Of a stretch of 64,000 nt of DNA, positions 21,446 through 33,299 are shown in pieces. The stretch's first letter is position 1. Each line of letters begins with the position of its first letter. A program made the translations under genes and the position numbers. The stretch is from Bimastos eiseni (taxonomy: Eukaryota; Annelida; Clitellata; Crassiclitellata; Lumbricidae): positions 1,430,033 to 1,494,032 of the forward strand of contig OY365814.1 of NCBI GenBank assembly GCA_959347315.1, written 5' to 3'. The notes under the pieces are model-generated. The model did no database searches and was not told the DNA's origin. It worked only from the letters and a program-made list of their open reading frames with translations.

Positions 21446-24322
21446 CCTTTATCATCCCAGATACTGAAATTGTTTTGCAATCACTTCTGAATTTAGTTAC
21501 AATACAGTTTACAACCTGATTAAAGGCACACATGAACAAAATTTATTTATTTTCTGTTCATATCAGAGTTTTTCATATGTTCCCAAAGTGGAACGTTGGG
21601 TCACTTTGGCTAGCATAAGCACCATGCATCAGCAAAATGTTACTTTCTTAAAAGAATGCAGTTAATCAGTGTCCAAAAGTTGTGATTCACAAATGTGATT
21701 TAGTTCATTTAACTAAACAGTTTCAACAGAATTAGACACTGCAAAGTCATTGTTGTTCCTTGGTATGATATGTTCCAAAGCACAGTTCGTGGAGCCGCTT
21801 GTCAAATTTTCCGCACTTCTTCCTAGTGTTGCTGCGGCAGTAAGCGCATCGCCCTTGTGTTGTTGACTCAATGAAATGGTTCAGCCCATCATATCGGAGC
21901 AACGCAGGCACCGGTTCTGTCGGACCGCCCAGTCGCTGACGTGGCACATCCTTCAGCAGACCGCACACCACGTCGCGTCGAAATTGGATGTGACTCTGTC
22001 GTTCTGGTGCTGGAAGCAGCACACACTGCATCTTCCAGGCAGCCACAACAGCGATATTCAATGCATTCACAAACAAATTCCACCACCATTTTTTCCCTTT
22101 TATTTTCGGTCTGTATGTAGACAGAAGACGATCCAGTAGGTCGACCCCACCCATTCCTGACGTGTAGTTGCAGATCATTCGTGGCTGTGTGACCTTGGCC
22201 TTACCCTGACTCCCCTTCATATGTCGCTGCAACAGGGCTGACAGTGTCAAAATTACTAAGACATGTGACAACGTTGTTATCACTCCAGCGAACATGTTCA
22301 CCTTACCATCAGATGTGTGAACAAACTTTCCTCTATGTGCCTTGTTGAACTCAGATTTTGGTGGGAAAACGTCATCACCGAATCGACCTTCCCTAACAGT
22401 ACCAGTAGCTTTCATTCCAAGGTCTCGGAGCTGGCACATCAACGAATACGATGTGAAGAAGTTATCGAAGTACAGCTGGTGCTGAGCCTTGACCGGAATT
22501 TTGTCAACAAAGCCAAGAACAATGTGCTCACCAAGACCGGTCTTTTCTGGTCTGTCACTTCTGCCACAATAAATGTTTGCTTGGTATGGAAACCCATCAG
22601 ATGAGCAAAGCATCCATACTTTGCACCCGAACCTGATTGGCTTTCCACAGATGAACAATTTAGCACTGTGATGGCCATAATAAGGCACCATAGACTCGTC
22701 AATGCTCAACTTTTCATGGCAAACACCAAACTGCAATAATGCACTGTTCAAGCTGTCATAGATAGGTTGCACTTTGGCAACTTTCGATGCCGAAAGGTTG
22801 TCAGATTGTCAGCAGCATGAACGAACTTCTTGATCTCTTGGAACCTGTTCTTTGTCATTGCCTTGCAAACTGCTTCACAGTCTAGATCATCTGCTGTACT
22901 CCAGTAATCTCGCTCTTGCGGTAGGCTGTTATATCCCGACAAAAGAACAATCCCAACAAACTTCCGAACTTCTTCCCACGATGTTACAAAAGTGGGATCA
23001 TTCCGATCTTGATGGGCATAGAGTTCAGTCTGCACTTTTAGGTTGTCAAACAACTCAGGTCCACAAAATATGTCAAATAACTCCAGGGGTGTCTTGTGAA
23101 TAAGTTCTGGGTGCAAGTTAGCTATTTTTGGCAGCATACTAGATGGAATTTCAGATAAGTACCTGTCGGCAGGTTTCCAGGCTAAACTGCTGATCTGGTG
23201 ACTTCTACTTCGTTTGGTGTTTTACCAACTTTTTTACTCAAAGAAGCATCATCATCATTGTCACTGAAAATGCAGGTAGGCTGCGGTGCTCTTTTCTTCT
23301 TAGAGGGTCTGCGGGTTTCGTCAGGAGATGTGGACTGAGTCACAACCACATCATGATATCGACTGTGAACTGGTTTTCGTGACCTCGTTTTCCGTTTTGT
23401 TTCTGCTACTTCCAGATGACCATTATTTGTTTCAGTGGTCTTTTTTGTATCATCACCACCTGTGAAAACATGAAGTTCTCCACATACATCTGCAGGCTCC
23501 ACAGCTGTTAAATTGTCCTCGTCGATCGCTTCGACTTCGCTGTCTGCACCGTCATTCGGCGGGAGGATGAATATTTCCGGAACACTATCATCATCATCTG
23601 AATCTGAGTCTTTGTCACTGCCAGAATCTCTAAGAACTGCTTCAACAGCCTCTTTCAGTGTAAAATATTTTATTCTAGGCATCCTAAAATACACAGTGAA
23701 AAAGAAATTGTACAACGTTTCATCATCGCTGTTGGTCTTGTTGAATGGAATTTTGAATCATGCGCGGCAAACCCAAAAAGAAACTGGGTACTACATATGT
23801 GATAATATTATATTTTGGAGCTAGAATATTTCACATGCCATAATGTCTCAAATAATGTCATTGTGGAGTTACAAAAGGCACTTGTGGAGTTATACAATGC
23901 AGTTTTCAGTACCAACTCAAATAATGGTCCACATAGTGACAGTGACCCAACGTTCCCAAAGTGGAACACATTTGAAATCAGCTACATTGCCCATGCATAA
24001 AGCACTACCACTGAAAAGTTTGACTATACACTAGCACTATAAACACAGTTCATTCAAAATGTACAATAAAAACAATTAATTGTCACGCACCTGTATCATA
24101 CAGTTATTTTTAATATTTAGATGCAAACATGTCAATATTCGTCCGATTCGCACCACAATTATAATTATATTGACCAAAACAGACTCGATATAAAAGTACA
24201 TAAACACGCCTACAGCATTAATCAAGACAATGAATATTCATGACGACGAATCATAGTCTGTTTCACTGCCCAGCAGCGGTTTTATAATATGTTCCACTTT
24301 GGGAACGTTGGGATGATAAAGG
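21446..24322 (-). mobile_element. piggyBac transposon with exact TIRs and TTAA duplication
   Basis: The element is 2,877 bp. The left end is CCTTTATCATCCCA (21446-21459) and the right end TGGGATGATAAAGG (24309-24322), perfect 14-bp inverted repeats. Both sides carry the piggyBac target TTAA (21442-21445 and 24323-24326). A GTTCCCAAAGTGGAAC-type palindrome followed by GTTGGG sits just inside each end. The matching empty site (AAATGCTTAAGGCATC) is preserved in the repeat A copies near 6520, 10127 and 52995. The transposase gene is on the minus strand. Confidence 0.93.
21747..23715 (-). pseudogene. piggyBac-type transposase, frameshifted
   Basis: Encodes the cut-and-paste transposase of the surrounding element. 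The N-terminal part (23715-23182, natural start probably MPRIKYF at about 23682) is acidic and then Lys/Arg-rich, as is usual. It shifts frame to 23170-22770, which holds PLELFDIFCGPELFDNL and TSWEEVRKFVGIVLLSGYN. It shifts again to 22772-21747, which holds SIDESMVPYYGHHSAK, YFDNFFTSYSLM and GMGGVDLLDRLLSTYR, the three Asp-bearing blocks of the DDE/D catalytic core. The C-terminus has the Cys-rich finger GRCAYCRSN with HELCFGTYH. A stretch of about 30 codons (around 22210-22300) makes sense only in another frame, implying two compensating indels. The copy is therefore inactive, though the termini are intact. Confidence 0.88.
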
Positions 24323-24326
24323 TTAA

Positions 24327-24570
24327 GGCATCAATAGTTTTCATTTGATGAAGTTAAGACACGAGCTGTAAAGCACGAGCCTCGGTAGAACCTCCACGCA
24401 CCTGTGTAAGAGTAAGCAGCTGATGCACTTGACCTTCTCTTACATAAACGTCGCATTGCAGATCCCAATCCACGTTTTCTCCGTGTACGATTACTTTCGT
24501 AATCGTTTTGCTCATGCCTTCCTGTACAGCCGCCAAATCTGCTCGTTTACAGAAAATAACATAAAATGAG
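24327..24570. repeat. Repeat family A, copy 3, right part
   Basis: Continuation of the repeat interrupted at 21441, starting GGCATCAATAG after the TTAA. Confidence 0.75.
24354..24521 (-). other. Exon-like ORF of repeat family A, copy 3
   Basis: Frame of 55 codons preceded by CTGTACAG, with MSKTITKVIVHGENVDWDL near the start. Same length as the other three copies. Confidence 0.35.
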
Positions 24571-24599
24571 TCTTTATACCTGATATTACTTGTCTATTA

Positions 24600-26010
24600 A
24601 ACGCTGTAGTTTCATTCGTAAAGTCAACACTGACCACTTGACATTAGTTTTCATCGATCGTTCAGGTGTAAGTCGAATCAAAAAGCTTATAATATGGTTA
24701 GTTTCAGCAAAGTACAAAGTCTACCTTCGAAATGTGATTAGGCTATTAACATTCTCTAGTCTTCGTGCTAGTCATATATTTGTCTATTGACTATTTCAAG
24801 ACAACTGTTATCCTGTCGTCACAACAAACATCTTCGTCGTCTACAGATCACCGAGTAAAGACTCTAAGTTATGATAATCTACTGTTCCAGGTGAAGGCTA
24901 AGGTTTAAATTTTGATTGCTCAAATGCAAATTTCGAGTATTCAAGATTTGTGTAGTTTTTAACTGTACAACTTCCTGTGCATTTTAGTATTTGTTTAAGT
25001 TAATTGCTTGATTTGTCACAGATAATTACCCTGCGGCCTACTCTTAACCATTGAAGACCCAAGATAATTTTGCCTAACACAAAATGCCTAAGAAATGAGT
25101 CACCTCTGACACACCTTCTGTAAGCCGTTTTTTGTGTAGTCTGCATGTTTCGTGTCATCGATATTAATAACAAATATGTGATCAATGTTATGATACGTGC
25201 TAGTCATATATTTGTTTAAGTAAAACTGTCATTGTATTTGGATAAAAACATCTAGGTCAATACTCATTTTGTGTGTAAATGAGCTGAAGATAATTATTTT
25301 TCGTTAACGTTTACTGAAGTGTGTTGTGCAATAGCATATTTGTCATAATCGATAATTGTAATAATAGATTACAATAAGCAGATACTATATAACTAGCAAA
25401 ACATGCAAAATATAGTATTGTATTAATAGCTGACCGCATAGTTTGCTTCTGATGCATTGACAACACACGATACTAGTTGCTGTTTTAGACTGCTCTGAAC
25501 AGACTGCCTCATGTGTCACAATGGCTAAATATATTCCTGACTTTTTCATTTCACACGAAGTACTTGATTAGAGTAAACAGAGATCTTACTAGAAGACGTG
25601 TCTTTTGAACAATTTTGCGTTGATAAATCGGTGTTTTATTGAAGAAACAGGATCATCGTATTGATTCCAATAATCAGTCAATCAACGGTTCTTGATATAA
25701 TAGCGCTTCTTAAGAAATCTACTCAGAGGCGCTCCGGGTTCAGCAACGGCCAAGAAGAATAGGTTTAAAAAACTCGTTTAAAGAACTCGTTAAGAAAGTT
25801 AAAAGTTTTCTTTAATTTCTATGCAATATTCACAAAACTTGACTGAATTAAGTTGGGATTAATTATATAATTATTCTATATATTTTTCCATCATTTGAAG
25901 AATTGTATTCATTTATAATACTATTACTCTTACGTTTGCAAATTTAGTAACCTACAACGTGTAAACCCGTTTGTCAAACTGTAGGGAACGTTGCACCTGA
26001 GTAATTTTAA
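24600..26010. other. Gene-free stretch
   Basis: AT-rich DNA without a convincing coding frame, splice pattern or repeat that I can name. Confidence 0.5.
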
Positions 26011-26014
26011 AAGT

Positions 26015-26340
26015 CTTTTGTATAAATAAAATTCAGCATTCATTCATTCATCAAAGATGAATATAACGCCCCTTTAACATCTCTACGCAGGAGTTCTTCC
26101 GACCCCAGCACGGCTGAAAATGATAGTTTTAAATGAGGCAAGCATAAAGAATCAGCGTGAACCTGGGTACCAAGCCAGAAATAGCCTGTTCCAGAGCGAT
26201 GGACCTACCGCTGAGAGCTTGACTTTATTATTAGTTGTGCGGGCAAATTGGACGATGAGCATACTTCGCTCAGTAGAGCGAAGAGAATGACCACCCGATG
26301 ATGTCAGACAAATTATCATACAGGAAGATAATGTCTGCAT
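26015..26340 (-). mobile_element. LINE 3' end (RT C-terminus and GAAT tail)
   Basis: The minus-strand frame contains HSLRSTERSMLIV, then FARTTNNKVKLSAVGPSLWN, the conserved C-terminal segment of CR1/L2-like LINE ORF2. It is followed by 'tttatttataca' and ends at a GAATGAATGAATG tail at 26040-26055. This is a 5'-truncated insertion. Confidence 0.75.
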
Positions 26341-27380
26341 CGTATTTTAAAATATAAAATATGGGAAAGTGTTTAGTTGAATATTGAAATACTCATGATC
26401 GTAGGCGATGTAACAATGTTGAGGGTTAGTATTTCTTCGATAAAGTAAATTTAGTTCTGATATTGTTGCAATGCATTTTCCTCACTAAGGTGGATGGAGA
26501 GAGTTGTCTGTAGGCTTCAGGTTCTCAAATGTCATGATTGCTGAAAGGACAATATCTTCTGCTGCAAAAAATGTCAGTCGCAATACAAACGAAAATGTTA
26601 CTTCTACGGCCGAACCCATGACAAATTTAGCGCATGAAGACCTCTGCGTAATTTTAATACTACGCCGTGTGGCGTGAAGTTGAGGTGAAAAACTCTGAAG
26701 GTCGGTTAGGATCACTTTAGAATTCGTGAGGATCGTTTAGAGTCAGGACTAGGGTTAATGTCGGTTTTAGACATGTGCGAAGAACTTTCGGCCACACAAG
26801 TAACTTTTTTGTTCGTTGAGAGGCCGAAGTTTCGTCTGCAGAGGCTCCGATCGAGTTGAATATATATATATATTGCATAGGGCCTACTTTGTGTAAACTT
26901 TTAATTGCGTCCTAACTGTAACTGAGTGATATTATGCATAGCTCACTTTGGTGATATTAGTACAGGTGTATTATTGGCTCACATTCATTTGCCTTTTAAA
27001 TGAGAAAGCATAGTTTCTAATACAAGCTTATCTCTTGTGATTGCGGTTATAATTGAATTTAAAATAATGTGAGCGAATTATTGCTGATGTGACCCAGATG
27101 AATTTTCAAGATCGTCAAAGTATTTAGTTACCTACCTATTAATTAATGAATATTCATTAGGCCTACGATCATGAGTATTTCAATACTCAACAAAACACTT
27201 TCCCATTAATTCATTTCAAATTGTTCACGTGGCCTTAGCTGAAGCCTTTCAAACAACCAATTACAACTCCACTAATTCCACCAATGTCGGCATTTCGGAT
27301 ATTCAGACCATCCGACCAATGTCGCAGTCTACTGTAACACGTTGATACAGTACCGTTAAGTTCTGCGCGTCCTTTACTCG
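26340..27380. other. Gene-free stretch upstream of the ATPase locus
   Basis: No coding frame I trust. A short TA run is present near 26860. Confidence 0.4.
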
Positions 27381-27383
27381 TCA

Positions 27384-27656
27384 CTAAGCTACTGCCCTGT
27401 GCTTGTCCTTCGAATGGCGCTGTAAAAGTTTACGATACGCTTTGCTTGACGCACTCTTGAATAGCCTAGATAACATCGACATGGTCTGCTGCTCACCAAT
27501 GTGCCAAGCGCGTTGATCCGAGTTGTGAATGGTATTCCACCGAGTGAGCCACATCGATGATTGCCACACATGTCTTTCTAATACGAACAACAACTTGTGA
27601 GCAACCAGTTGAAACGTATCTGCTCGTGTAGACCTAGCCAGCAGTTTTGGAAACAT
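27384..27656 (-). CDS. Hypothetical ORF divergent from the ATPase
   Basis: An open frame of 90 codons starting MFPKLLARSTRADTFQL, 71 bp from and head-to-head with ATPase exon 1. The N-terminus is basic and amphipathic-looking, as in a mitochondrial presequence, and the C-terminus is basic (LLQRHSKDKHRAVA). No family is recognised and no second copy is present. It may be a first or single exon sharing a bidirectional promoter, or a chance ORF. Confidence 0.25.
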   Translation of the reverse strand: MFPKLLARSTRADTFQLVAHKLLFVLERHVWQSSMWLTRWNTIHNSDQRAWHIGEQQTMSMLSRLFKSASSKAYRKLLQRHSKDKHRAVA

Positions 27657-27726
27657 CTCTGGCTACGTCTTAGGTAAAAAGGTGAACTGGAAATAGGTCA
27701 GTTCGCAGGAGGTCGTGATTGGACCG

Positions 27727-27828
27727 ATGGAAGAGGGACATCCGGATGACCAGCATTCTGATCACGTGACAAGCGATCCTAATCAGAATGAACGCATCTT
27801 CATCAACCAAGAAGAAGAAGATGAAATC
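27727..27828 (+). CDS. ATPase exon 1 (start codon)
   Basis: Begins MEEGHPDDQHSDHVTSDP and ends INQEEEDEI at a GTAAGA donor, phase 0. The acidic cytosolic N-terminus runs in frame into exon 2 (ELVCYRVSR), which justifies the start. Confidence 0.7.
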
Positions 27829-28629
27829 GTAAGAGATAATTATTGTTATAAGATGCCACTGATGCTGCTGGTGTATTGTCTCTGAGTCTGAGTAGATATC
27901 TTGAAGGGTCGCTATATCATGTCTGTTAGAATTGATTTATTGGTTGGTTCATTGATAGATTTATTCATTCATTCATTCAATGATTCCTTGGTTCATTGAT
28001 GATTCATTAATTGCTTAAACTGTTTACACTGTGCAAAGCCTTTCTGCTTGAAATATATGTTCGGTAAAGAAGGTTAGAAGCAACATAAATGTCTCTAAAA
28101 AAGGCATTACTAAACCGATAACTAAAGTATGCATGTAAATCGTAGACGCCACAAATCCGAATTGGAATTTTCTACGGCTCGCAAAATAGGTAATCTGAAA
28201 CAACCTTAATCAATAATGGAAAGCAATGCAAAGTTAAAGTCTGAGCAGGTCAAGAGTGATTCCGCCTATTGCAATAGCTCAGACGGCGAGAGTTGCAGGA
28301 GGGAATACAAGTTCTAAAAACAGTGCTATGTCTATATAAAAAGGCAGTGGCAAACCGATAACTAATGTGCTGTTGGGTAGCAAGAGGTGAGGAGTTGTAA
28401 AGCTCTTGTGCTGGAGCAGATATTGTTATTATACTGGCTGTTATGAAGTTGTCCCAACTCTTTGTACGGGTAGAGTGATCACGGGTACGGGTATACCAGG
28501 TTTGACCCGTTTCAACGTCAAATTTCGGGATTACAATGTCAAAGTTAAATAGATAGGTGAATCGTCAAAGACTTAATAATTGACTTAATTGACAAACTGG
28601 CTCAACCGAAAATCCAAGTGCCATCATGC

Positions 28630-29035
28630 TTCCCATCCGCTTAGTATTTATGTTGATCTCTGTTTTCTCATTCCTCTTCCTTTATCTGCTCCTCCTGCTG
28701 ATCCTACTTTACCCTCATCCTCCTTTTCCTCCTTTCTGATCCCTCTCCTTACCCTGCTCTTTCTCTACCCCTTATTCCTCTTCTTTTCCTCCCCATTTCG
28801 TCCTCATCTTCATCTTTCTGTTTGTCTTCGACCTACTGCTTTTCCTTCTGCTTTTGCCCTTCTACTGCCTCTCATCACTCTCTTCTCCTATTTATGTACC
28901 TGTTCTTCTGTTCCTCAGCACCTCCTCAAGTTCTTTCCTCTTAGTCAACGAATTCTTCCTTTTCTTCCTCCTCCTCTTCCCATCTTCTTCTCTTCTTACT
29001 TATTCTGTTTCTCCTTTTGCTTCTTCTAAGACTAT
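28630..29035 (+). repeat. Pyrimidine-rich tract in ATPase intron 1
   Basis: Strand-biased CCTTCTTTTC-type sequence. The 146-codon Ser/Pro/Leu/Phe ORF across it is a compositional artefact. Short 'acgggta' repeats lie on both sides (28460-28515 and 29055-29105). Confidence 0.6.
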
Positions 29036-29346
29036 GAGGACATGCTAATGACGTCACGGGTATGTGCATACCCGCGCGTACGGGTAGGGCACGGGTACGA
29101 GTAACGCTCTTGTGTAACGAGGACTGGTTGGGGAGCCAAAACGATTTACCCGCGGACCGTTATAATTAAGGACGCAAGAACAACAACAGTTAGGGTTAGA
29201 GTAGAGCTTATGGGTAGAAGAATGGCAGTTGGGGTTTAAAAGCGAAGGGTTTTGAGATACAGTGCAAGAACACACTCTACCTTTGACTGTCTTATACTGT
29301 ATAAACTGTCGCCAGTCACTGACTTAGTATAACTGTTTATCGACAG

Positions 29347-29514
29347 GAATTGGTTTGTTATCGAGTTAGTCGGATGAAAACAGGGCTAGTGTGGATCGTA
29401 ATCACTCTCAGTCTCTTCCTGCTTAAGCTCATCTTCTTCTGGAGAAAGGATTGGGAGGTCAAGTGCATCGCCAGCAGGTCAACCGTAATAGAAGCCAATT
29501 GGGTTCTACTCAAG
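29347..29514 (+). CDS. ATPase exon 2 (P5B N-terminal membrane segment)
   Basis: Acceptor ATCGACAG, donor GTACAT, 56 codons, phase 0 at both ends. Encodes ELVCYRVSRMKTGLVWIV, then a hydrophobic hairpin ending in FFWRKDWEVKC and VIEANWVLLK. The G/C-Y-R-x-S-R motif and the W-x-V-K-C ending are typical of the P5-ATPase N-terminal Ma region. Confidence 0.85.
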
Positions 29515-29869
29515 GTACATGTACTGTAATCAACTACAGAATCTGTATGTCTATGTAGGCCTATGTCTCTGTCTGCCCCTGCCTTTGTCTGTCCCTGCCT
29601 CTGTCTGTATGTGTCGGCCTCTGCTTCTACCTCTATATCTCTGTTTCCTAATAATGTACGTACCGTGACAGTGCCTAGACAGAGGAGTTATCCCACAGTG
29701 TCCTTAACCCTCAGCGACCAACATATTCTACTCCTTAATAATGACAAAATGGACTCCATCAGTAAATCACACGCTCGGTTACTCTAGTTTGCTACAAGTT
29801 CAAGTTATAACTGTTCAATGCTTACCATCTACTATTCTGATCAGATGAAATTAATGCTTTACTGTATGG

Positions 29870-30215
29870 GAGCATTGGGTGGAATGACCCAAATTGTTGC
29901 AAAATAAAACTCTAAAATGACTTGCGCAACAACTATTGCACCTATCGCTGAGTTCCCTCCTGTCTGTCCAGATATAATATAAGACTTGAAATCCATTGAC
30001 TGCGGGCATATTATGCTGAGTCGAGCTTTCTCAGTGGTTGGTCCATCCACCTGGAATGAGCTCCCGGTTGCCCTCCGCCTTCCCCCTTACAATGATCTAC
30101 CTACCTTTTGTAAGCTGCTAAAGTCATTTCTTTTTGGCCGTGGCTGCGCTGGGATCACCTCTGAGTAGTTTCTCTTGAAGAGGCCCTATATAAATTATCG
30201 AAATGAATGAGTGAA
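29870..30215 (+). mobile_element. LINE 3' end in ATPase intron 2
   Basis: The plus frame contains SRAFSVVGPSTWNELPVALR followed by FCKLLKSFLFGRG and a stop, the C-terminus of a CR1/L2-like LINE ORF2. Then come 'ccctatataaattatcg' and a GAATGAATGAAT tail. Related 3' tails occur at 40300-40330 and, reversed, at 26040. Confidence 0.8.
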
Positions 30216-31885
30216 TGAATATTATGAACGCAGTGAATAGATCCCAAGTGACAGCATCAAATCACCACCATCATTGTGATGTCATATTTTTGCTGGTTTG
30301 GACAATATGCCACGTTGAGCCAACTGTTGCATGTCCACGCAACGTTCTGTACCACCAACAAAAACTCTGGCAGTTGACCATTAAACTTATAACATAATAG
30401 TCAAGGAACGCCACCAATTCGTAGAGGTTCAGCCATTCATCACGCGTTACCTTGTCGTCGAATCTCGTTTGTTGTATTATGATGCAATGAAATCGTGTCT
30501 TGCACAAGGGCGCAATGAAAACTGCCCTGATTCAAATACCACAGGCTTCGATTGTGGCTGGTGTGGTGATTTGCTGTCTAATCACTCGCCAATATACAGG
30601 GTCCAACTCACATGAACGTAACGATCATCTTTTCTTTGAAAGGGTTTCACTCTGAGCGTTGATTTCAGACTTTCCCTCCAGCTATTTATGTCGGCCGATT
30701 CGTCTCGTCACCACCTGTTCAACTGAAGAACAATGCCATCAATAATTTTCGGAGTCAAGAGAAGCTAGCAGGCCTACCTATCAAGAATTGTGTCACACCG
30801 AGATGCTTCAGTTACTCTAATGGGTGTTCGAATGATACGGGCCTGATCTTCAACACGCTGATGTTCTGATGTCGGTGACTGTCTTACATTTGTTGAAGTC
30901 ATCATATGACCTGATGCCGAATTTGTTTGTATTGCTTTCCTACTGCTGTAGCGAACTGGATGTAGGAGTTGCAATCTACTTCTCTCTGACGTTCCACAGT
31001 CACGGCAAGTCCTTCTAGATTCAGCACTCAAGGAAATCCCTAAATTCATTCCACCAAACTGATACCCCTGGAAAGCCGAGTCCCAGGGTATTCCTGTAGG
31101 TGAAAGCGTCCTATGGATGCTAGCCGGTCTGGCCCAGGGCTTAAAGACAGCGACGATGGCGACGATCGATACTGTGCTATGTCCCGACCAACGACTCGAA
31201 ATTACGTTCAACGAACTTTATTTTATAAAAAACAGAAATTGAATGAAATACTGTAGTTCGCTTAGTAAAACAGATTAACCGAATCTTGTAATGATACATC
31301 TTCTTTTCGTTTTTTCTTTCTTACAGGGTCGTATGTAGGCTACATGTAGATTCAGCCGGTTCCCGCACAGGCGCATCTGAGAGTCATATTATGAAAGTAC
31401 ATATGAAAATTGATTCAAGGAACCTTGTAACCAATCAGAAGTCTCCATTTTAGTAATGATATGAAAGTTGAATATTCACAACGGCCACGCGCTTCAATTA
31501 AATTGGCAACCAAATATCTAGTCCATAATTTATATTATATCGAACCTAAATTGTCTGAATTGGCAGATTGAGAAAAAAATTACGTTTGGCTAGAAGCTGG
31601 ATTGCACAATTCTAATAGTCGGACCTAGTTGTTTACTTGAGGGTTAAACTGAAGCTACATGTACAGCCACTCCTTTCTCCTCTCCTCAAGGCAGGATTAT
31701 CTTTTATCTCGGCATGTGACACGATTTAGGGACACTTGAGGTAGTTTTATTTCACCAGTTCCACTTAAGTTTATCAGTTTCAGTCCGGTTACATTTCAGT
31801 TTCTTATCAGTTTCTTATCAGTATCTATCCCTGATGTACCCTTAATGAATCGCTTGTATATCGTCTGGTTCTCTCATTTCTTTAG

Positions 31886-31935
31886 AACAAGTATCAGCAA
31901 CGCTTTGCTCATAAAGTCCACATTCAGATTGCCAA
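31886..31935 (+). CDS. ATPase exon 3
   Basis: Acceptor TTCTTTAG, donor GTAAGT, 50 nt, phase 0 to 2. Encodes NKYQQRFAHKVHIQIA, matching the segment after the N-terminal hairpin of ATP13A proteins. Confidence 0.7.
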
Positions 31936-32118
31936 GTAAGTGAAACCACGTGTTTCGATTTTCATCTAACTTACCGTATACATAATATGATAAAGGTTCA
32001 TCTGATCAACTCAGAGCCAGAGCAGGACCTGATGATCTTAAACAATGTTGCTACACCCAACTTCATTTTCTGAAGGGTGCAGAATTTTGCTCACAGTTCC
32101 TTCATTTCTTAATTTTAG

Positions 32119-32161
32119 CAACAAGCATGCAGGTGACGTCAACGGTGGAGCTTCCATTCAG
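32119..32161 (+). CDS. ATPase exon 4
   Basis: A 43-nt exon with acceptor AATTTTAG and donor GTCTGA that completes the split codon of exon 3 and ends in phase 0 (NKHAGDVNGGASIQ). A low-complexity linker; supported by phase rather than motif. Confidence 0.55.
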
Positions 32162-32504
32162 GTCTGAAAAGAACTATTTAAGCTATTCTTAAGCTATTCA
32201 CAAGAGTACGTTCTGATAGGCTACATAATTATATCAATACAACTAATGGGTTAGAGATAGAGGAGTTAAGCTATGTTGTGAGTAGGAGAAACTAAACGAC
32301 ATGAGCTTTGAATAGGTTCTAAATCGATGATTTACAGTAATATAATGACTCCCAATGAAATGGGAAATAAACCACTTAAATAGACAAATATTCGCAGATG
32401 GCTGCCAACAGTTACATTCGATTCCTGTTATAACCTGCTATCATCCGTTCATACTGTATATGTTTCCATACTGCGGTTTGTAAGTGTGAAATTAATGCAA
32501 AATT

Positions 32505-32602
32505 TATTATTATTAAGCTGTTATTATTATTATTATTAGTAGTAGTATTATTATTAGTAGTATTAGTTATCATTATTATTATTATTATTATTGTATTTAT
32601 TG

Positions 32603-32642
<40 letters not shown>

Positions 32643-32700
32643 TTTTATTATTATTATTATTATTATCATTATTATTATTATTATATTATTATTATTTTAA
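32505..32700. repeat. (TTA)n microsatellite in ATPase intron
   Basis: About 195 bp of TTA/TTG triplets immediately upstream of exon 5. Confidence 0.9.
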
Positions 32701-32786
32701 TAAAGTAAACCTTTCGTTCGTTTGCTCTCATTTGACTTTGAGTCGGATGAAAATTATAATCCTATTTCTTGTTGTTGTTTATTCAG

Positions 32787-32854
32787 AGATTCTTTCGACA
32801 TCAGAAGATCATGTACATATTCAACGTTCAGACGAAACAATTCGAGAAGATCAG
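32787..32854 (+). CDS. ATPase exon 5
   Basis: Acceptor TTTATTCAG, 68 nt, phase 0 to 2. Encodes RFFRHQKIMYIFNVQTKQFE, the R-x-F-x-H-x-K-x-x-Y-x-W/F-N block conserved in P5B pumps before the A domain. Confidence 0.8.
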
Positions 32855-33227
32855 GTCATTAACATTCATCAATGACTTATTTTCTTACGATAATCGTTTA
32901 TGTGGATTTGCACATCGACTGGACCAGTGAAAACGCAGATAATTATAAAATAGACTTCCGACCATGAAGTGCATGAAGATCATTCAATGTGACATCCTTC
33001 GGTCTTCCTGTCAAGTCGTTCATATGATATTATATCTGTGTAGGCCTATAATACAGCAGACTATAATAGATATAAAGTATCAATCTATTTATCTACAAAC
33101 TCAGATATTGATTTATCTGATAAAGTAATGGGTGAAAAATTCTTTGAACTATTTGATTATTGATTTATCAGCAATGGAAGAATTAGTCTGTTCTTAATCG
33201 TTGGTTCTCTTTTCTTCTTTGTATTAG

Positions 33228-33299
33228 TTCTTTTCCCTCGACTCGCTGTTCGTATTTTCACAACACAGGAGGTCTCACATCGACAGAACAGCAACACAG
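33228..33299 (+). CDS. ATPase exon 6
   Basis: 72 nt, phase 2 to 2, acceptor TTGTATTAG, donor GTGATC. Encodes SFPSTRCSYFHNTGGLTSTE, matching the T-x-C-S-x-x-x-x-x-x-G-L-T-x-x-E-Q segment of the family. Confidence 0.75.

Noticed and set aside
21876..22604. Two plus-strand ORFs of 87 and 95 codons
   Set aside because: Antisense to the piggyBac transposase.
28589..29029. 146-codon plus ORF rich in Pro, Ser, Leu and Phe
   Set aside because: Explained by a pyrimidine-rich tract in intron 1.
30774..31211. 145-codon minus ORF in ATPase intron 2
   Set aside because: No recognised motif, no paralogue, and antisense to an intron; kept only as a possible chance ORF.
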